Notes: generated by a model not told the origin, from the sequence alone. Positions 16,816-25,638 are shown, counted from the stretch's first letter. The stretch: 64,000 nucleotides of DNA from Streptomyces sp. NBC_01214 (GCF_026340975.1 NZ_JAPEOS010000002.1:824501-888500); one strand, 5' to 3'. Translations and numbers: made by a program.

Positions 16816-17676
16816 CTAACTACGCACCGCGCAGGAGTCCCAGAACGCGGCCAGCTCGCGCGCCGTCGTGGCCGGGTCCTCGGCGTTCGGGGAGTGGTCC
16901 GTCCCGGGCACGATCACCCGCCGCGCGGCCAGGCGCCGGGCCGTCTCGTCCAGCAGCGGCACCGGCCAGGCCTGGTCCACGGCCCCGGACAGGACCAGCT
17001 TCGGGAGGTCGACGCGGCTCAGCTCCGCCACCCGGTCCGGCTCGGAGATCAACGTCCGGCCGGTGACGATCAGCTGCTCGGGGACGGTGGCCAGCCACCG
17101 CCCGCGCAGGAAGTCCGCGAGCTCGGGGGAGTCCGCGGCCGCGTCCTCGGGATCGTGGGCCCGCATCGCCGCCCAGATCCCGGGCATGTCGTCGCCCATC
17201 GCCTCCAGCGCGGCGACCAGCAACTTCGTGCGGGCCTGCTGCTCCTCGGAGATCGCGGCCGGACCGCTGCTCATCAGGGTGAGGGAGGCGAAGGGCGAGG
17301 GGTCGCGGAGCACGGCGGCGCGGGAGATCAGCCCGCCGAGCGAGTGGCCGACCAGATGGACGCGGTCCGCGCCCAGGGCGCGGACCTGCGCGAGCACGTC
17401 CTGCGCCAGCTCCTCCAGGGCGTACGGGGCCTCCTCGCGCGGGCCCGGGGTCTCGTACTGGCCGCGGCCGTCCACGGCGACGACCCGGTACCCGGCCGCC
17501 GCCAGCGGCTCCAGGAGGCCGATGAAGTCCTCCTTGCTGCCCGTGAACCCGGGGACCAGCAGGGCGGTGCCGTGCACGGGCTCGCCGGCTTCGTGCACGG
17601 CGAACCCTCCGCGGTCGGTGGTGAGGAGGTACGCGCGGGCGGCGGAGGGCAGGGTGAGACGCGGCGGCTTGCTCAT
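16816..17676 (-). CDS. Alpha/beta hydrolase
   Basis: The 286-aa product has the complete alpha/beta-hydrolase set. ALLVPGFTGSKEDF supplies the oxyanion loop and VDGRGQYETPG the conserved turn. VGHSLGGLIS is the nucleophile elbow with Ser near residue 113. A late Asp follows (SGAVDQAWPV), and His lies in PGTDHSPNAED. There is no signal peptide, so it is cytosolic. The substrate is unknown; esterase or lipase-like activity is likely. It is convergent with nothing and is followed by the 50-aa gene on the same strand. Confidence 0.88.
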   Translation of the reverse strand: MSKPPRLTLPSAARAYLLTTDRGGFAVHEAGEPVHGTALLVPGFTGSKEDFIGLLEPLAAAGYRVVAVDGRGQYETPGPREEAPYALEELAQDVLAQVRALGADRVHLVGHSLGGLISRAAVLRDPSPFASLTLMSSGPAAISEEQQARTKLLVAALEAMGDDMPGIWAAMRAHDPEDAAADSPELADFLRGRWLATVPEQLIVTGRTLISEPDRVAELSRVDLPKLVLSGAVDQAWPVPLLDETARRLAARRVIVPGTDHSPNAEDPATTARELAAFWDSCAVRS

Positions 17677-17783
17677 GGCCCGAGGTTACCGGCCCGTACG
17701 GGTTCCCGGCAGGCCCGGGCAGGCCGATGGCCCCGGCCCCCTCGGAAGGGGATCGGGGCCATCGGCGGGGTGCTGCGCGAGGC

Positions 17784-19907
17784 TTACGCCTCCGGCGCGG
17801 CCGCGACCTTGCGGGTGCGGGTGCGCTTCGGCTTGGCCGGAGCCTCCTCGGCCACGGCGGCGGTCTCGGTGGCGACCGGGGCGGCCTCCGCGACCTTGCG
17901 GGTGCGGGTGCGCTTCGGCTTGACCGGAGCCTCCTCGGCCACGGCGGCGGTCTCGGTGGCGACCGCGGCGGCCTCCGCGACCTTGCGGGTGCGGGTGCGC
18001 TTCGGCTTGACCGGAGCCTCCTCGGCGGGAACCTCGGTGACCGGGGTCACCGCGGCGGCCGGGGCTGCCTTGCGGGTGGTGCGCCGGGCCCGGACGGGCT
18101 CGACCAGCGGCGGCATCTGGAAGTCCGGCTCCGGCTCGGCCGGGGTGACCTTGCGGGTACGGACGCGCTTGGGACGGGCCGGAGCCTCCTCGGCGGGAAC
18201 CTCGGTGATCGGGGTCACCGCGGCGGCCGCGGTGGTCTTGCGGGTCGGGACGCGCTTCGGACGGACCGGAGCCTCCTCGACGACCGGGGTCACCGGGGTC
18301 ACCGGAGCGGCCGGAGCCTCGACGACCGGAGCGTCGACGACCGGAGCCTCGGCGACCGGTGCGGCCACGGCGGCCTGGACCGGTACCGCGGCCACACGGG
18401 TGCGGCGGCGGCGCGGACGGCGCGGCTCGTCGGCGGCCGGGGCCGCGGGGGCCTCCGGAGCCTGGGCCGGGGTCACCGCTGCGGTGGCCTCGGCGCCCTC
18501 GGCGAGCTCCGCCCCGCCCCGCGTACGGCGGCGCTGGCGCGGCGTACGGGTACGGGCCGGACGCTCCTCGGTCACCACGGCGGCAGCCGCGGGACCGGAG
18601 CGGCCGCCACGGCCACCGCGGCCGCCGGTCTCGCCCAGGTCCTCGAGGTTCTCGGCCTTCAGGCCGGCCCGCGTGCGCTCGGCGCGCGGCAGGATGCCCT
18701 TGGTGCCGGCCGGGATGTTCAGCTGCTCGAACAGGTGCGGCGACGTGGAGTACGTCTCGACCGGGTCGTGGAAGTCCAGCTCCAGCGCCTTGTTGATCAG
18801 CTGCCAGCGCGGGATGTCGTCCCAGTCGACGAGGGTGACGGCGATGCCCTTGTTGCCCGCGCGGCCGGTGCGGCCCACGCGGTGCAGGAAGGTCTTCTCG
18901 TCCTCCGGCGTCTGGTAATTGATGACGTGGGTCACACCCTCGACATCGATGCCGCGCGCGGCGACGTCGGTGCACACCAGCACGTCGACCTTGCCGTTGC
19001 GGAACGCGCGCAGCGCCTGCTCGCGCGCACCCTGGCCCAGGTCGCCGTGGACGGCGCCGGACGCGAAGCCGCGCTTCTCCAGCTGCTCGGCGATGTCGGC
19101 CGCCGTGCGCTTGGTACGGCAGAAGATCATGGCCAGGCCACGGCCCTCGGCCTGCAGGATGCGGGAGACGAGCTCCGGCTTGTCCATGTTGTGCGCACGG
19201 AAGACGTGCTGCGTGATGTTGGCGACGGTCGCGCCCTCGCCGTCCTCGGAGACGGCGCGGATGTGGGTCGGCTGCGTCATGTACCGGCGGGCCAGGCCGA
19301 TGACCGCACCCGGCATGGTCGCCGAGAACAGCATCGTCTGACGCTTCGCGGGCAGGTACGCCATGATCTTCTCGACGTCGGGCAGGAAGCCGAGGTCGAG
19401 CATCTCGTCGGCCTCGTCCAGGACGAGGGCCTTGACGTGCGAGAGGTCGAGCTTCTTCTGCCCGGCCAGGTCGAGCAGGCGGCCCGGGGTGCCGACGATC
19501 ACGTCGACGCCCTTCTTGAGCGCCTCGACCTGGGGCTCGTACGCGCGACCGCCGTATATGGCGAGGACGCGGACGTTGCGGACCTTGCCCGCGGTCAGGA
19601 GGTCGTTGGTGACCTGGGTGCACAGCTCGCGGGTCGGAACCACCACGAGGGCCTGCGGTGCGTCGGTCAGCTGCGCCGGGGTGGCGCGGCCGGCCTCGAC
19701 GTCCGCCGGGACGACGACCCGCTCCAGCAGGGGAAGGCCGAAACCGAGCGTCTTGCCGGTTCCGGTCTTGGCCTGGCCGATGACGTCCGTGCCGGAAAGG
19801 GCGACGGGGAGGGTCATCTCCTGGATCGGGAAGGGGGACACGATGCCGACGGCCTCAAGGGCCTCGGCCGTCTCGGGAAAGATCCCGAGGTCTCGGAACG
19901 TAGTCAG
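17784..19907 (-). CDS. DEAD-box RNA helicase with long basic repetitive tail
   Basis: Helicase motifs are complete. They are the Q motif (SPFPIQEMTLP), motif I AKTGTGKT (residues 46-53), PTRELC, VGTPGRLLDL, DEADEMLD (about 165), SATMP, and motifs V/VI (CTDVAARGIDVEG, HRVGRTGRAG). The N-terminal Q-motif segment LTTFRDLGIFPETAEALEAVG lies upstream of the first GTG, which implies a CTG start at 19907 (707 aa), with GAAGAGG a few bases before it. Residues from about 400 on form an Ala/Glu/Pro-rich tail with repeated PKRTRTRKV blocks that probably bind RNA. It probably remodels rRNA or mRNA structure; the ortholog is rhlE (Rv3211) by context. Confidence 0.92.
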   Translation of the reverse strand: MTTFRDLGIFPETAEALEAVGIVSPFPIQEMTLPVALSGTDVIGQAKTGTGKTLGFGLPLLERVVVPADVEAGRATPAQLTDAPQALVVVPTRELCTQVTNDLLTAGKVRNVRVLAIYGGRAYEPQVEALKKGVDVIVGTPGRLLDLAGQKKLDLSHVKALVLDEADEMLDLGFLPDVEKIMAYLPAKRQTMLFSATMPGAVIGLARRYMTQPTHIRAVSEDGEGATVANITQHVFRAHNMDKPELVSRILQAEGRGLAMIFCRTKRTAADIAEQLEKRGFASGAVHGDLGQGAREQALRAFRNGKVDVLVCTDVAARGIDVEGVTHVINYQTPEDEKTFLHRVGRTGRAGNKGIAVTLVDWDDIPRWQLINKALELDFHDPVETYSTSPHLFEQLNIPAGTKGILPRAERTRAGLKAENLEDLGETGGRGGRGGRSGPAAAAVVTEERPARTRTPRQRRRTRGGAELAEGAEATAAVTPAQAPEAPAAPAADEPRRPRRRRTRVAAVPVQAAVAAPVAEAPVVDAPVVEAPAAPVTPVTPVVEEAPVRPKRVPTRKTTAAAAVTPITEVPAEEAPARPKRVRTRKVTPAEPEPDFQMPPLVEPVRARRTTRKAAPAAAVTPVTEVPAEEAPVKPKRTRTRKVAEAAAVATETAAVAEEAPVKPKRTRTRKVAEAAPVATETAAVAEEAPAKPKRTRTRKVAAAPEA
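17806..18066 (-). repeat. Three tandem 87-bp units in the helicase tail
   Basis: Units begin at 17806, 17893 and 17980, exactly 87 bp apart, and keep the reading frame (29 residues each). Each encodes a basic PKRTRTRKV block followed by an acidic/Ala-rich spacer (VATETAAVAEEA). Further, more diverged copies follow up to about 18400. The third unit diverges in its second half. Confidence 0.9.
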
Positions 19908-20288
19908 GGTGCTGCCTCTTCTGTGAGACGCGGCGCGAGGCGGCGAGGGGGGTCGTACCGTGCCGTGCTTGCAGTACTGCTACGTACGAAGCTGCGCGGG
20001 ACCACTAGCCTTCGCTCAAGCGCATCTGCCGCTGAGGGGGCCCCTCGTGGTAGGCGGTACGCATGAACGTACGCACCACACCGAGGGCGGTCGGTTGGAG
20101 CCGATCGGGCCACCGACCGGGCATCCTCATTCGGATGGCCCGCCGAGTATTCGGCAGGCGCATTACCACTGTACCCCGGAATCGCGCAGGTGTGTCGGGT
20201 GAATTCACCGGGTAGGCGCGTTTAGCTGGACAGGCAAGGAACCGGCGTGGTGACTTGGAGGGCCATTCGGCGGGCTATTGTGCGGAGC
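19908..20288. other. Divergent intergenic region between the helicase and ferritin-like genes (381 nt)
   Basis: No coding sequence is evident; the open frame on minus (19904-20113) has poor codon use. It probably holds the two divergent promoters and a long helicase leader. A minus-strand TACAGT near 20170 is a possible -10. I see no riboswitch or clear hairpin. Confidence 0.5.
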
Positions 20289-21047
20289 ATGTCGACCGTA
20301 GAAAACGCCTCGCCCGCCGACGACAGCGCCCCCTCCGGAGCCGAGGGCATCGCCTCCCAGGACTGGGCCGCCGCCTCTGCCTCGCCGCAGTACCGGGCCG
20401 CCGTCGTGGACCTGCTCGGCGCGCTCGCCTACGGAGAGCTCGCAGCCTTCGAGCGCCTCGCGGAGGACGCGAAGCTCGCGCCCACCCTGGACGACAAGGC
20501 CGAGCTCGCCGCGATGGCCTCCGCCGAGTTCCACCACTTCGAGCGGCTGCGGGACCGGCTCGCGGCGATCGAGGTCGAGCCCACCGCCGCCATGGAGCCC
20601 TTCGCGAAGGGCGTCGACGACTTCCACCGCCAGACCGCGCCGTCGGACTGGCTGGAGGGCCTGGTCAAGGCCTACGTCGGCGACTCCATCGCCAGTGACT
20701 TCTACCGTGAAGTCGCCTCCCACCTGGACACCGACACCCGCGCCCTCGTGCTCGGCGTGCTCGACGACACCGGCCACGGCAACTTCGCCGTCGAGAAGGT
20801 GCGCGCGGCGATCGAGGCGGACCCGCGCTGCGGCGGCCGGCTCGCGCTGTGGGCCCGCCGGCTGATGGGCGAGGCCCTCTCGCAGGCCCAGCGCGTGGTC
20901 GCCGAGCGCGACGCGCTCTCGACCATGCTGGTCGGCGGCGTCGACGGAATGGAGGCCGGCTTCGACCTGGCGGCCGTCGGCGAGATGTTCACCCGCATCA
21001 CCAAGGCGCACACCAAGCGGATGGCGGCCCTCGGCCTCGCCGCCTGA
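20289..21047 (+). CDS. Ferritin-like fold protein
   Basis: The 252-aa protein consists mainly of helices with spaced acidic/His pairs typical of di-iron four-helix bundles. These are YGELAAFERLAEDAK, MASAEFHHFERLRDRL (E-x2-H) and later DDTGHGNF. It resembles the ferritin-like family containing the tRNA hydroxylase MiaE-type fold; the ortholog by position is Rv3210c. The exact reaction is unknown. ATG 20289 is preferred over GTG 20247 because of the GCGGAG site just before it and the low-quality upstream residues. It is divergent from the helicase and ends at a strong hairpin. Confidence 0.85.
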   Translation: MSTVENASPADDSAPSGAEGIASQDWAAASASPQYRAAVVDLLGALAYGELAAFERLAEDAKLAPTLDDKAELAAMASAEFHHFERLRDRLAAIEVEPTAAMEPFAKGVDDFHRQTAPSDWLEGLVKAYVGDSIASDFYREVASHLDTDTRALVLGVLDDTGHGNFAVEKVRAAIEADPRCGGRLALWARRLMGEALSQAQRVVAERDALSTMLVGGVDGMEAGFDLAAVGEMFTRITKAHTKRMAALGLAA

Positions 21048-21105
21048 CCCCGCGGCAGCCACCCGACAGCCGCAAGGCGGCCGGCGGGGCTCCGTTCCGC
21101 TCCAC

Positions 21106-21146
21106 ACGTCGGCCCCGGCGCGCACATGGCGCGCCGGGGCCGACGT
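21106..21146. terminator. Bidirectional hairpin terminator, 18-bp perfect stem
   Basis: Arms 21106-21123 and 21129-21146 are perfectly complementary (ACGTCGGCCCCGGCGCGC) around a five-base loop. It lies between the ferritin-like gene (plus) and the small membrane protein (minus). Confidence 0.85.
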
Positions 21147-21185
21147 ACGTGGTTCAGGGGCGTGGTTCAGGCGTCCGGGTCATCC

Positions 21186-21488
21186 TCATCCCCGCGACGG
21201 AAGTGAAAACGGAGTCCTGTGGGACGGCCTGCGGGGCCCCGAGGCCGGACGGAGCAGCAGGGACAGGACCACGGCCGACACCAACACCGAGCCGATGAGC
21301 GTCGCGGTCAGGGTGTTGTGCCCGGGCCCGAGCGCGAAGTGCGTGAGGTACGCCCCGAACAGCGCCCCCAGCACCCCGCTGACCAGCACCACTTTGAGGG
21401 AAGGCAACCGGCGCGTGAGTCCCCGGGCGGCCGTCGCGGACAAGGCGAGGCCCAGGAGTGCGGAGCCGAGCACTTCCATCAGCAGCAT
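21186..21488 (-). CDS. Small membrane protein, transglycosylase-associated (YeaQ)-like
   Basis: The 100-aa product has three hydrophobic segments (MEVLGSALLGLALSATAA; LKVVLVSGVLGALFGAYLTH; LTATLIGSVLVSAVVLSLLL) and a basic Pro-rich tail. The Gly spacing is like the GlsB/YeaQ/YmgE family, but the match is not strong. ATG 21488 has GGGAGAG upstream and is preferred over GTG 21524. It sits between two hairpins, so it is probably transcribed alone. The position is similar to Rv3209 of M. tuberculosis, though I am unsure they are homologous. Confidence 0.68.
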   Translation of the reverse strand: MLLMEVLGSALLGLALSATAARGLTRRLPSLKVVLVSGVLGALFGAYLTHFALGPGHNTLTATLIGSVLVSAVVLSLLLRPASGPRRPSHRTPFSLPSRG

Positions 21489-21553
21489 GAGGTCTCTCCC
21501 ATACGTCAGGGCAAACCGGGTCACTGCGGTCCTACCCGAAGCGGAAGAAACAG

Positions 21554-21587
21554 AAACGGCCCGGTGGGATCAACCACCGGGCCGTTT
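21554..21587 (-). terminator. Intrinsic terminator after the DUF3107 gene
   Basis: A 14-bp perfect stem (AAACGGCCCGGTGG) with a six-base loop starts 12 nt after the DUF3107 stop. On the minus strand TTTCTG and TTTC follow. The left flank is also T-rich on plus, so it may act in both directions. Confidence 0.8.
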
Positions 21588-21598
21588 CCAACAGTTCT

Positions 21599-21826
21599 TC
21601 AGAGCGCGCCGAAGCCCACCTTGCGCACGCTCGGCTCGCCCAGGTCGACATACGACAGGCGGTCGGACGGCACCAGGACCTTGCGGCCCTTGTTGTCGGT
21701 GAGGCTCAGCAGCGGCGCGGTGCCGGACAGAGCGGCGGTGACGATGCTCTCCAGCTCCTCGGCGCTCAGGTCGCTCTCCAGCACGATCTCCCGGGGTGCG
21801 TGCTGCACGCCGATCTTGACCTCCAC
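21599..21826 (-). CDS. DUF3107 protein (TB9.4-like), 75 aa
   Basis: MEVKIGVQHAPREIVLESDL followed by LSAEELESIVTAAL and LLSLTDNKGRKVLVPSDRL is the DUF3107 pattern. The M. tuberculosis member is TB9.4 (Rv3208A), also beside a TetR gene. It predicts a small alpha/beta protein with no known enzymatic motif. It is downstream of the TetR gene on the same strand with a 144-nt gap, and is followed closely by a terminator. Confidence 0.93.
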   Translation of the reverse strand: MEVKIGVQHAPREIVLESDLSAEELESIVTAALSGTAPLLSLTDNKGRKVLVPSDRLSYVDLGEPSVRKVGFGAL

Positions 21827-21970
21827 GGCTTTGTCCCTCCGACGATCCGGTTCGCGCGATCAGCCGCGCCGTACGCGGTCCACATTAGCCCGGTGAGGGG
21901 ACGCGGACCGCGCAGAGCGGACACGCTCGCAGCGAACAGCGGCCGACGAGTGCTCCCCGAAGGCGGCCCC

Positions 21971-22609
21971 TCAGGACTCCGTGCCGTGCAGCGGGAAGCC
22001 GGCGATACCGCGCCAGGCGAGCGAGGTCAGCAGGCCGACCGCCGTCTCGCGGGCGACCGGGCTCTCGCTGGAGAGCCAGTAGCGGGCCACGACCTGCGAG
22101 ACCCCGCCCAGGCCCACGGCCAGCAGCATCGACTCGTCCTTGGACAGGCCGGTGTCCTCGGCGATGACGTCGGAGATGGCCTCGGCGCACTGGAGCGAGA
22201 CGCGGTCGACGCGCTCGCGCACCGCCGGCTCGTTCGTCAGGTCGGACTCGAAGACCAGCCGGAAGGCGCCGCCCTCCTCCTCCACGTACGCGAAGTAGGC
22301 GTCCATCGTGGCCGCCACGCGCAGCTTGTTGTCCGTCGTCGACGCGAGGGCGGTGCGCACGGCCAGCAACAGGGCCTCGCAGTGCTGGTCCAGCAGGGCC
22401 AGGTACAGGTCGAGCTTGCCGGGGAAGTGCTGGTACAGCACCGGCTTGCTCACGCCGGCCCGCTCGGCGATGTCGTCCATGGCCGCCGCGTGGTACCCCT
22501 GCGCGACGAACACCTCCTGGGCCGCGCCCAGCAGCTGGTTGCGCCGGGCTCGGCGCGGCAGTCGCGTGCCCCGCGGACGCGCTGCCTCGGTCTGCTCGAT
22601 GGCTGTCAC
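21971..22609 (-). CDS. TetR/AcrR-family transcriptional regulator
   Basis: The N-terminal DNA-binding domain is clear: RRNQLLGAAQEVFVAQGYHA, then MDDIAERAGVSKPVLYQHFP (helix-turn-helix about residues 38-57) and GKLDLYLALLDQH. The helical C-terminal ligand domain is unassigned. GTG 22609 with a GGGAGGCGGC site is preferred over an earlier ATG. By context it is the ortholog of Rv3208. Ligand and targets are unknown. Its own upstream region has no obvious long palindrome. Confidence 0.9.
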   Translation of the reverse strand: MTAIEQTEAARPRGTRLPRRARRNQLLGAAQEVFVAQGYHAAAMDDIAERAGVSKPVLYQHFPGKLDLYLALLDQHCEALLLAVRTALASTTDNKLRVAATMDAYFAYVEEEGGAFRLVFESDLTNEPAVRERVDRVSLQCAEAISDVIAEDTGLSKDESMLLAVGLGGVSQVVARYWLSSESPVARETAVGLLTSLAWRGIAGFPLHGTES

Positions 22610-22781
22610 GCCGCCTCCCACTTTCTCTAAGAACACAGTGCGCTCTGCGCCGCGCCGCCATCGTACTTTTCGGTAACCGAATCTGGAGGGTTCAAGCCGA
22701 GTTTTCTCGCGGTACGGACGGCCCGGAGGCGCTGGTCAGCGGTTTGATCAGCGGTTTGGTCGGTGCTCGGTCAGCTGTGGT

Positions 22782-22997
22782 TCAGCGGTAGTCGTCCTCG
22801 TCCAGCGGCACCACCCGCGCCTGCTCGACGGCATCGCCGTCCGTGACCCCGTCCACCGCGCGCGTGGTGATCGGGTCGTCCTCGTCCGGCCGGAGATCGG
22901 CGAGCTGCTCCGCCACATCCGCCTCGGGCGCCTCAGGATCGAGGGATTCCGGAAACTGCTCCCGGAAGGTGTCCGGCTCCGCAGGGTCGACAGTCAT
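22782..22997 (-). CDS. Small acidic protein, 71 aa
   Basis: The product (MTVDPAEPDTFREQFPESLD ... VVPLDEDDYR) is strongly acidic with few aromatic residues, and is probably disordered or a partner-binding adaptor. Codon use is typical, and I recall similar short acidic proteins in other Streptomyces. No function is known. It is upstream of the TetR gene on the same strand with a gap of 172 nt, and divergent from the alpha/beta hydrolase at 23131. Confidence 0.72.
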   Translation of the reverse strand: MTVDPAEPDTFREQFPESLDPEAPEADVAEQLADLRPDEDDPITTRAVDGVTDGDAVEQARVVPLDEDDYR

Positions 22998-23130
22998 GCC
23001 GCTCCCCTCGCTTCCTTGTGCTCACTTACGAGCCTAGGAGGATCGCGGAGGCACCGCTATATGGATCCGGCCCGTGTCTGTGACGGCGAACACAGGAAGA
23101 GGAACGTGATCGTCTCGTAACATTGCCCGC

Positions 23131-24126
23131 ATGTCTTCGACCGAGCTGCCGGGCCTGCGGTCCACCGCCGAGCCGTCCTCCCAGGCGGGAGCCGCTCGCG
23201 TGGCCGAAGGGGAGCAGCTGCGCACCGCCGTGCTGCCCGGCTTGGAACTGGCCGTCCGGGTCCGCCCGCCCCTGCGCACGGGACTGCCGCCCGCTCTGTT
23301 CGTGCACGGACTCGGCGGTTCCTCGCAGAACTGGTCGGAGCTGATGGCGCGGCTGGCCGACACCGTCGACGGCGAGGCCGTCGACCTGCCGGGCTTCGGC
23401 TGGTCCCCACCACCCGCCGACCGGGACTACTCCGTCACCGCTTTCGCCCGCGCCGTCATCCGGCACCTCGACGCCGCCGGGCGCGGCCCGGTCCACCTGT
23501 TCGGCAACTCCCTCGGCGGCGCCGTCTCCACCCGCGTCGCGGCCGTCCGGCCCGACCTGGTGCGCACCCTGACCCTGGTCTCGCCCGCCCTGCCCGAGCT
23601 GCGCGTGCAGAGATCGGCCGTGCCGACCGCGCTGCTCGCCGTGCCCGGGGTGGCCGCGCTCTTCGGCCGGCTGGCGCAGGGGCTCAGCGCCGAGCAGCGC
23701 ACCCGCGGAGTGACGGAGCTCTGTTACGGGGACCCCTCCCGGGTGACGCCCGAGGGATTCCGCAACGCCGTGGAGGAGATGGAGCGGCGGATGGCCCTGC
23801 CGTACTTCTGGGAGGCGATGACGCGCTCCTCGCGCGGCATCGTCGACGCCTACACCCTCGGTGGCCAGCACGGACTGTGGCGGCAGGCGCAGCGGGTACT
23901 CGCACCCTCGTTGCTGGTCTACGGTGGCCGTGACCAACTGGTCTCGTACCGCATGGCGCACAAGGCGGCCGCGGCCTTCCGCGGTTCGCGGCTGCTGTGC
24001 ATGCCCGAGGCCGGACACGTGGCGATGATGGAGCACCCCGACGCGGTGGCCGCAGCCTTCCGCGAGCTGCTGAGCGACACCGGAACGGGCGAGAGTGACC
24101 GATACATCGAAGACGGCAGAGGCTGA
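23131..24126 (+). CDS. Alpha/beta hydrolase (LipV-like)
   Basis: The 331-aa protein has VHGLGGSSQNW (oxyanion loop), FGNSLGGAVS (nucleophile elbow with Ser), a late Asp in YGGRDQLVS and His in PEAGHVAMMEHP. The nucleophile motif GNSLGG is common in the C-C hydrolase/lipase group. By position it may correspond to Rv3203 (lipV), although that gene lies elsewhere in the block in mycobacteria. It ends five bases before the DUF3152 gene, so the two are probably one transcript. Confidence 0.88.
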   Translation: MSSTELPGLRSTAEPSSQAGAARVAEGEQLRTAVLPGLELAVRVRPPLRTGLPPALFVHGLGGSSQNWSELMARLADTVDGEAVDLPGFGWSPPPADRDYSVTAFARAVIRHLDAAGRGPVHLFGNSLGGAVSTRVAAVRPDLVRTLTLVSPALPELRVQRSAVPTALLAVPGVAALFGRLAQGLSAEQRTRGVTELCYGDPSRVTPEGFRNAVEEMERRMALPYFWEAMTRSSRGIVDAYTLGGQHGLWRQAQRVLAPSLLVYGGRDQLVSYRMAHKAAAAFRGSRLLCMPEAGHVAMMEHPDAVAAAFRELLSDTGTGESDRYIEDGRG

Positions 24127-24131
24127 GGACC

Positions 24132-25556
24132 GTGGGACGACATAGTCGCAAGGGCCCTGCCCCAGCTCCGGCTCCGGCCGCCGCTGCGGCACCCGTCCGG
24201 CCGCAGCCGGAGCCGCTGCCCTACGAGGAACCGACCGCCGCGCCCTGGCCCGAACCGACCGTCACCCACCAGGGGTACGTGTCCCAGGACCGGTCCTTCG
24301 CCGACGCCCGGACCGGGGGCCACCCCCAGCAGTACGAGTCCGGCGACGCCTGGGGGGCCCGCCCCGACTCCGTGTACGGGGACTGGCACGGGGTGCGGCG
24401 CCCGTACGAGGACACCGCCACCGCGCCGGCCGCACCGGCACCCGCTGCCCACCTGGATTCCGGCACCCCGGCCTTCGGCACCCCCGCGGTGGGCTTCCCG
24501 CAGGTCACCGTGGTGCCGCCGGCCGCATTCGACCCCGACCCCGACTTCGACCCCTTCACCTCCACCGGTTCGCCCCGCCGGGTGCCCGGGCCGCGCAAGC
24601 CGGTGGACCCGGTCGGTCCTGTCGGTCCCGTCGGTCCCGTGACCGCGGCTGATCCGGCGGATCCGGCCGGTCCGGTCGATCCCGTGGACCCGGTGGATCC
24701 CGCCCTCGAGCCGACCGGCTCCGGCCGCGGCCGGAAGGTCCGTACGTACACCGGCATCGCCGCCGTGGCCGTCACGACCGTCCTCGCCGTCGTCGTCGCC
24801 GGCCAGATGGCCTCGGACGGGGACGACGCGAAGTCGGCTGCGCGGGCCGCCTCCGACGGCAGCCGGACCGACGCGGCCGCCTCCCGTTCGGACGACCGCG
24901 CGACGCCCCCGGCGGCGGCCGCGCCCGCGGCGCCGTCCGCCGCAGCGCCGGAGCTGACCTACGAGCAGAAGATGGCCCAGCAGCTGCCGATCGACCCGAA
25001 ACTCGCCGGACCCGGGACCTTCGACACCGTGCCCGGTGTGGCCAAGGCCCCCGGCAAGGGCAAGCTCGTGCGCTACCGGGTCGACGTCGAGCAGGGCCTC
25101 GGCATGGACCCGCAGCTCTTCGCCGAGGCCGTCCACCGCACCCTCAACGACCCGCGCAGCTGGGCCCACAACGGTGAGCGGACCTTCGAGCGGGTACCGG
25201 GCGGCCAGGCGGACTTCGTGATCACCCTGGCCAGTCCCGGGACCACCGGCGTCTGGTGCGACAAGTCCGACCTGGACATCACCGTCGACAACGTCTCCTG
25301 CGACTCCGCGCGCACCGAGCGGGTGATGATCAACGCGTTCCGCTGGGCGCAGGGCTCCGCGACGTACGGACCGGACCAGATGTTCATCTACCGGCAGATG
25401 CTCATCAACCACGAGGTCGGACACCGGCTCGGGAAGGACCACGTGAACTGCCGCACACCCGGCGCGCTCGCGCCGATCATGCAGCAACAGACCAAGTCCC
25501 TGAACATCGACGGCATCCAGTGCAAGCCCAACCCCTGGGTGTTCCCGGACAGTTGA
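24132..25556 (+). CDS. DUF3152 membrane-anchored metzincin-like protein
   Basis: The 474-aa product from GTG 24132 has a cytosolic Pro-rich N-terminus with PVGP and PVDP repeats (residues 155-195) and one membrane helix (about 206-228). An Ala-rich linker and an extracellular DUF3152 domain follow. The domain contains HEVGHRLGKDH (about 427-437), an exact HExxHxxGxxH zinc motif, followed by a Met in LAPIMQQQ that could be the Met-turn. This suggests a zinc protease outside the membrane. Two Cys pairs may form disulfides. The ortholog is Rv3207c by context. It is coupled to the upstream hydrolase. Confidence 0.87.
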   Translation: MGRHSRKGPAPAPAPAAAAAPVRPQPEPLPYEEPTAAPWPEPTVTHQGYVSQDRSFADARTGGHPQQYESGDAWGARPDSVYGDWHGVRRPYEDTATAPAAPAPAAHLDSGTPAFGTPAVGFPQVTVVPPAAFDPDPDFDPFTSTGSPRRVPGPRKPVDPVGPVGPVGPVTAADPADPAGPVDPVDPVDPALEPTGSGRGRKVRTYTGIAAVAVTTVLAVVVAGQMASDGDDAKSAARAASDGSRTDAAASRSDDRATPPAAAAPAAPSAAAPELTYEQKMAQQLPIDPKLAGPGTFDTVPGVAKAPGKGKLVRYRVDVEQGLGMDPQLFAEAVHRTLNDPRSWAHNGERTFERVPGGQADFVITLASPGTTGVWCDKSDLDITVDNVSCDSARTERVMINAFRWAQGSATYGPDQMFIYRQMLINHEVGHRLGKDHVNCRTPGALAPIMQQQTKSLNIDGIQCKPNPWVFPDS

Positions 25557-25571
25557 CCGAGGGGGCCGCGG

Positions 25572-25594
25572 CCCCGCCCGGTGGTCGGGCGGGG
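25572..25594 (+). terminator. Hairpin terminator after the DUF3152 gene
   Basis: A 9-bp GC stem (CCCCGCCCG / CGGGCGGGG) with loop GTGGT lies 16 nt after the stop. It has no T-run. Confidence 0.6.
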
Positions 25595-25601
25595 ATCCGC
25601 G

Positions 25602-25631
25602 TTGACAACCCGTCCGATCATCGGCGATCGT
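25602..25631 (+). promoter_or_regulatory. Candidate promoter of the ABC operon leader
   Basis: A consensus TTGACA (25602-25607) is followed after 18 nt by GATCGT (25626-25631). Transcription would begin close to the ATG at 25639, so the leader ORF would have almost no 5' untranslated region. Confidence 0.5.
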
Positions 25632-25638
25632 TCTCCGC

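Noticed and set aside
17806..18066. CRISPR array or other non-coding tandem repeat
   Set aside because: The 87-bp units are contiguous without spacers and maintain the helicase reading frame, so they are coding repeats.
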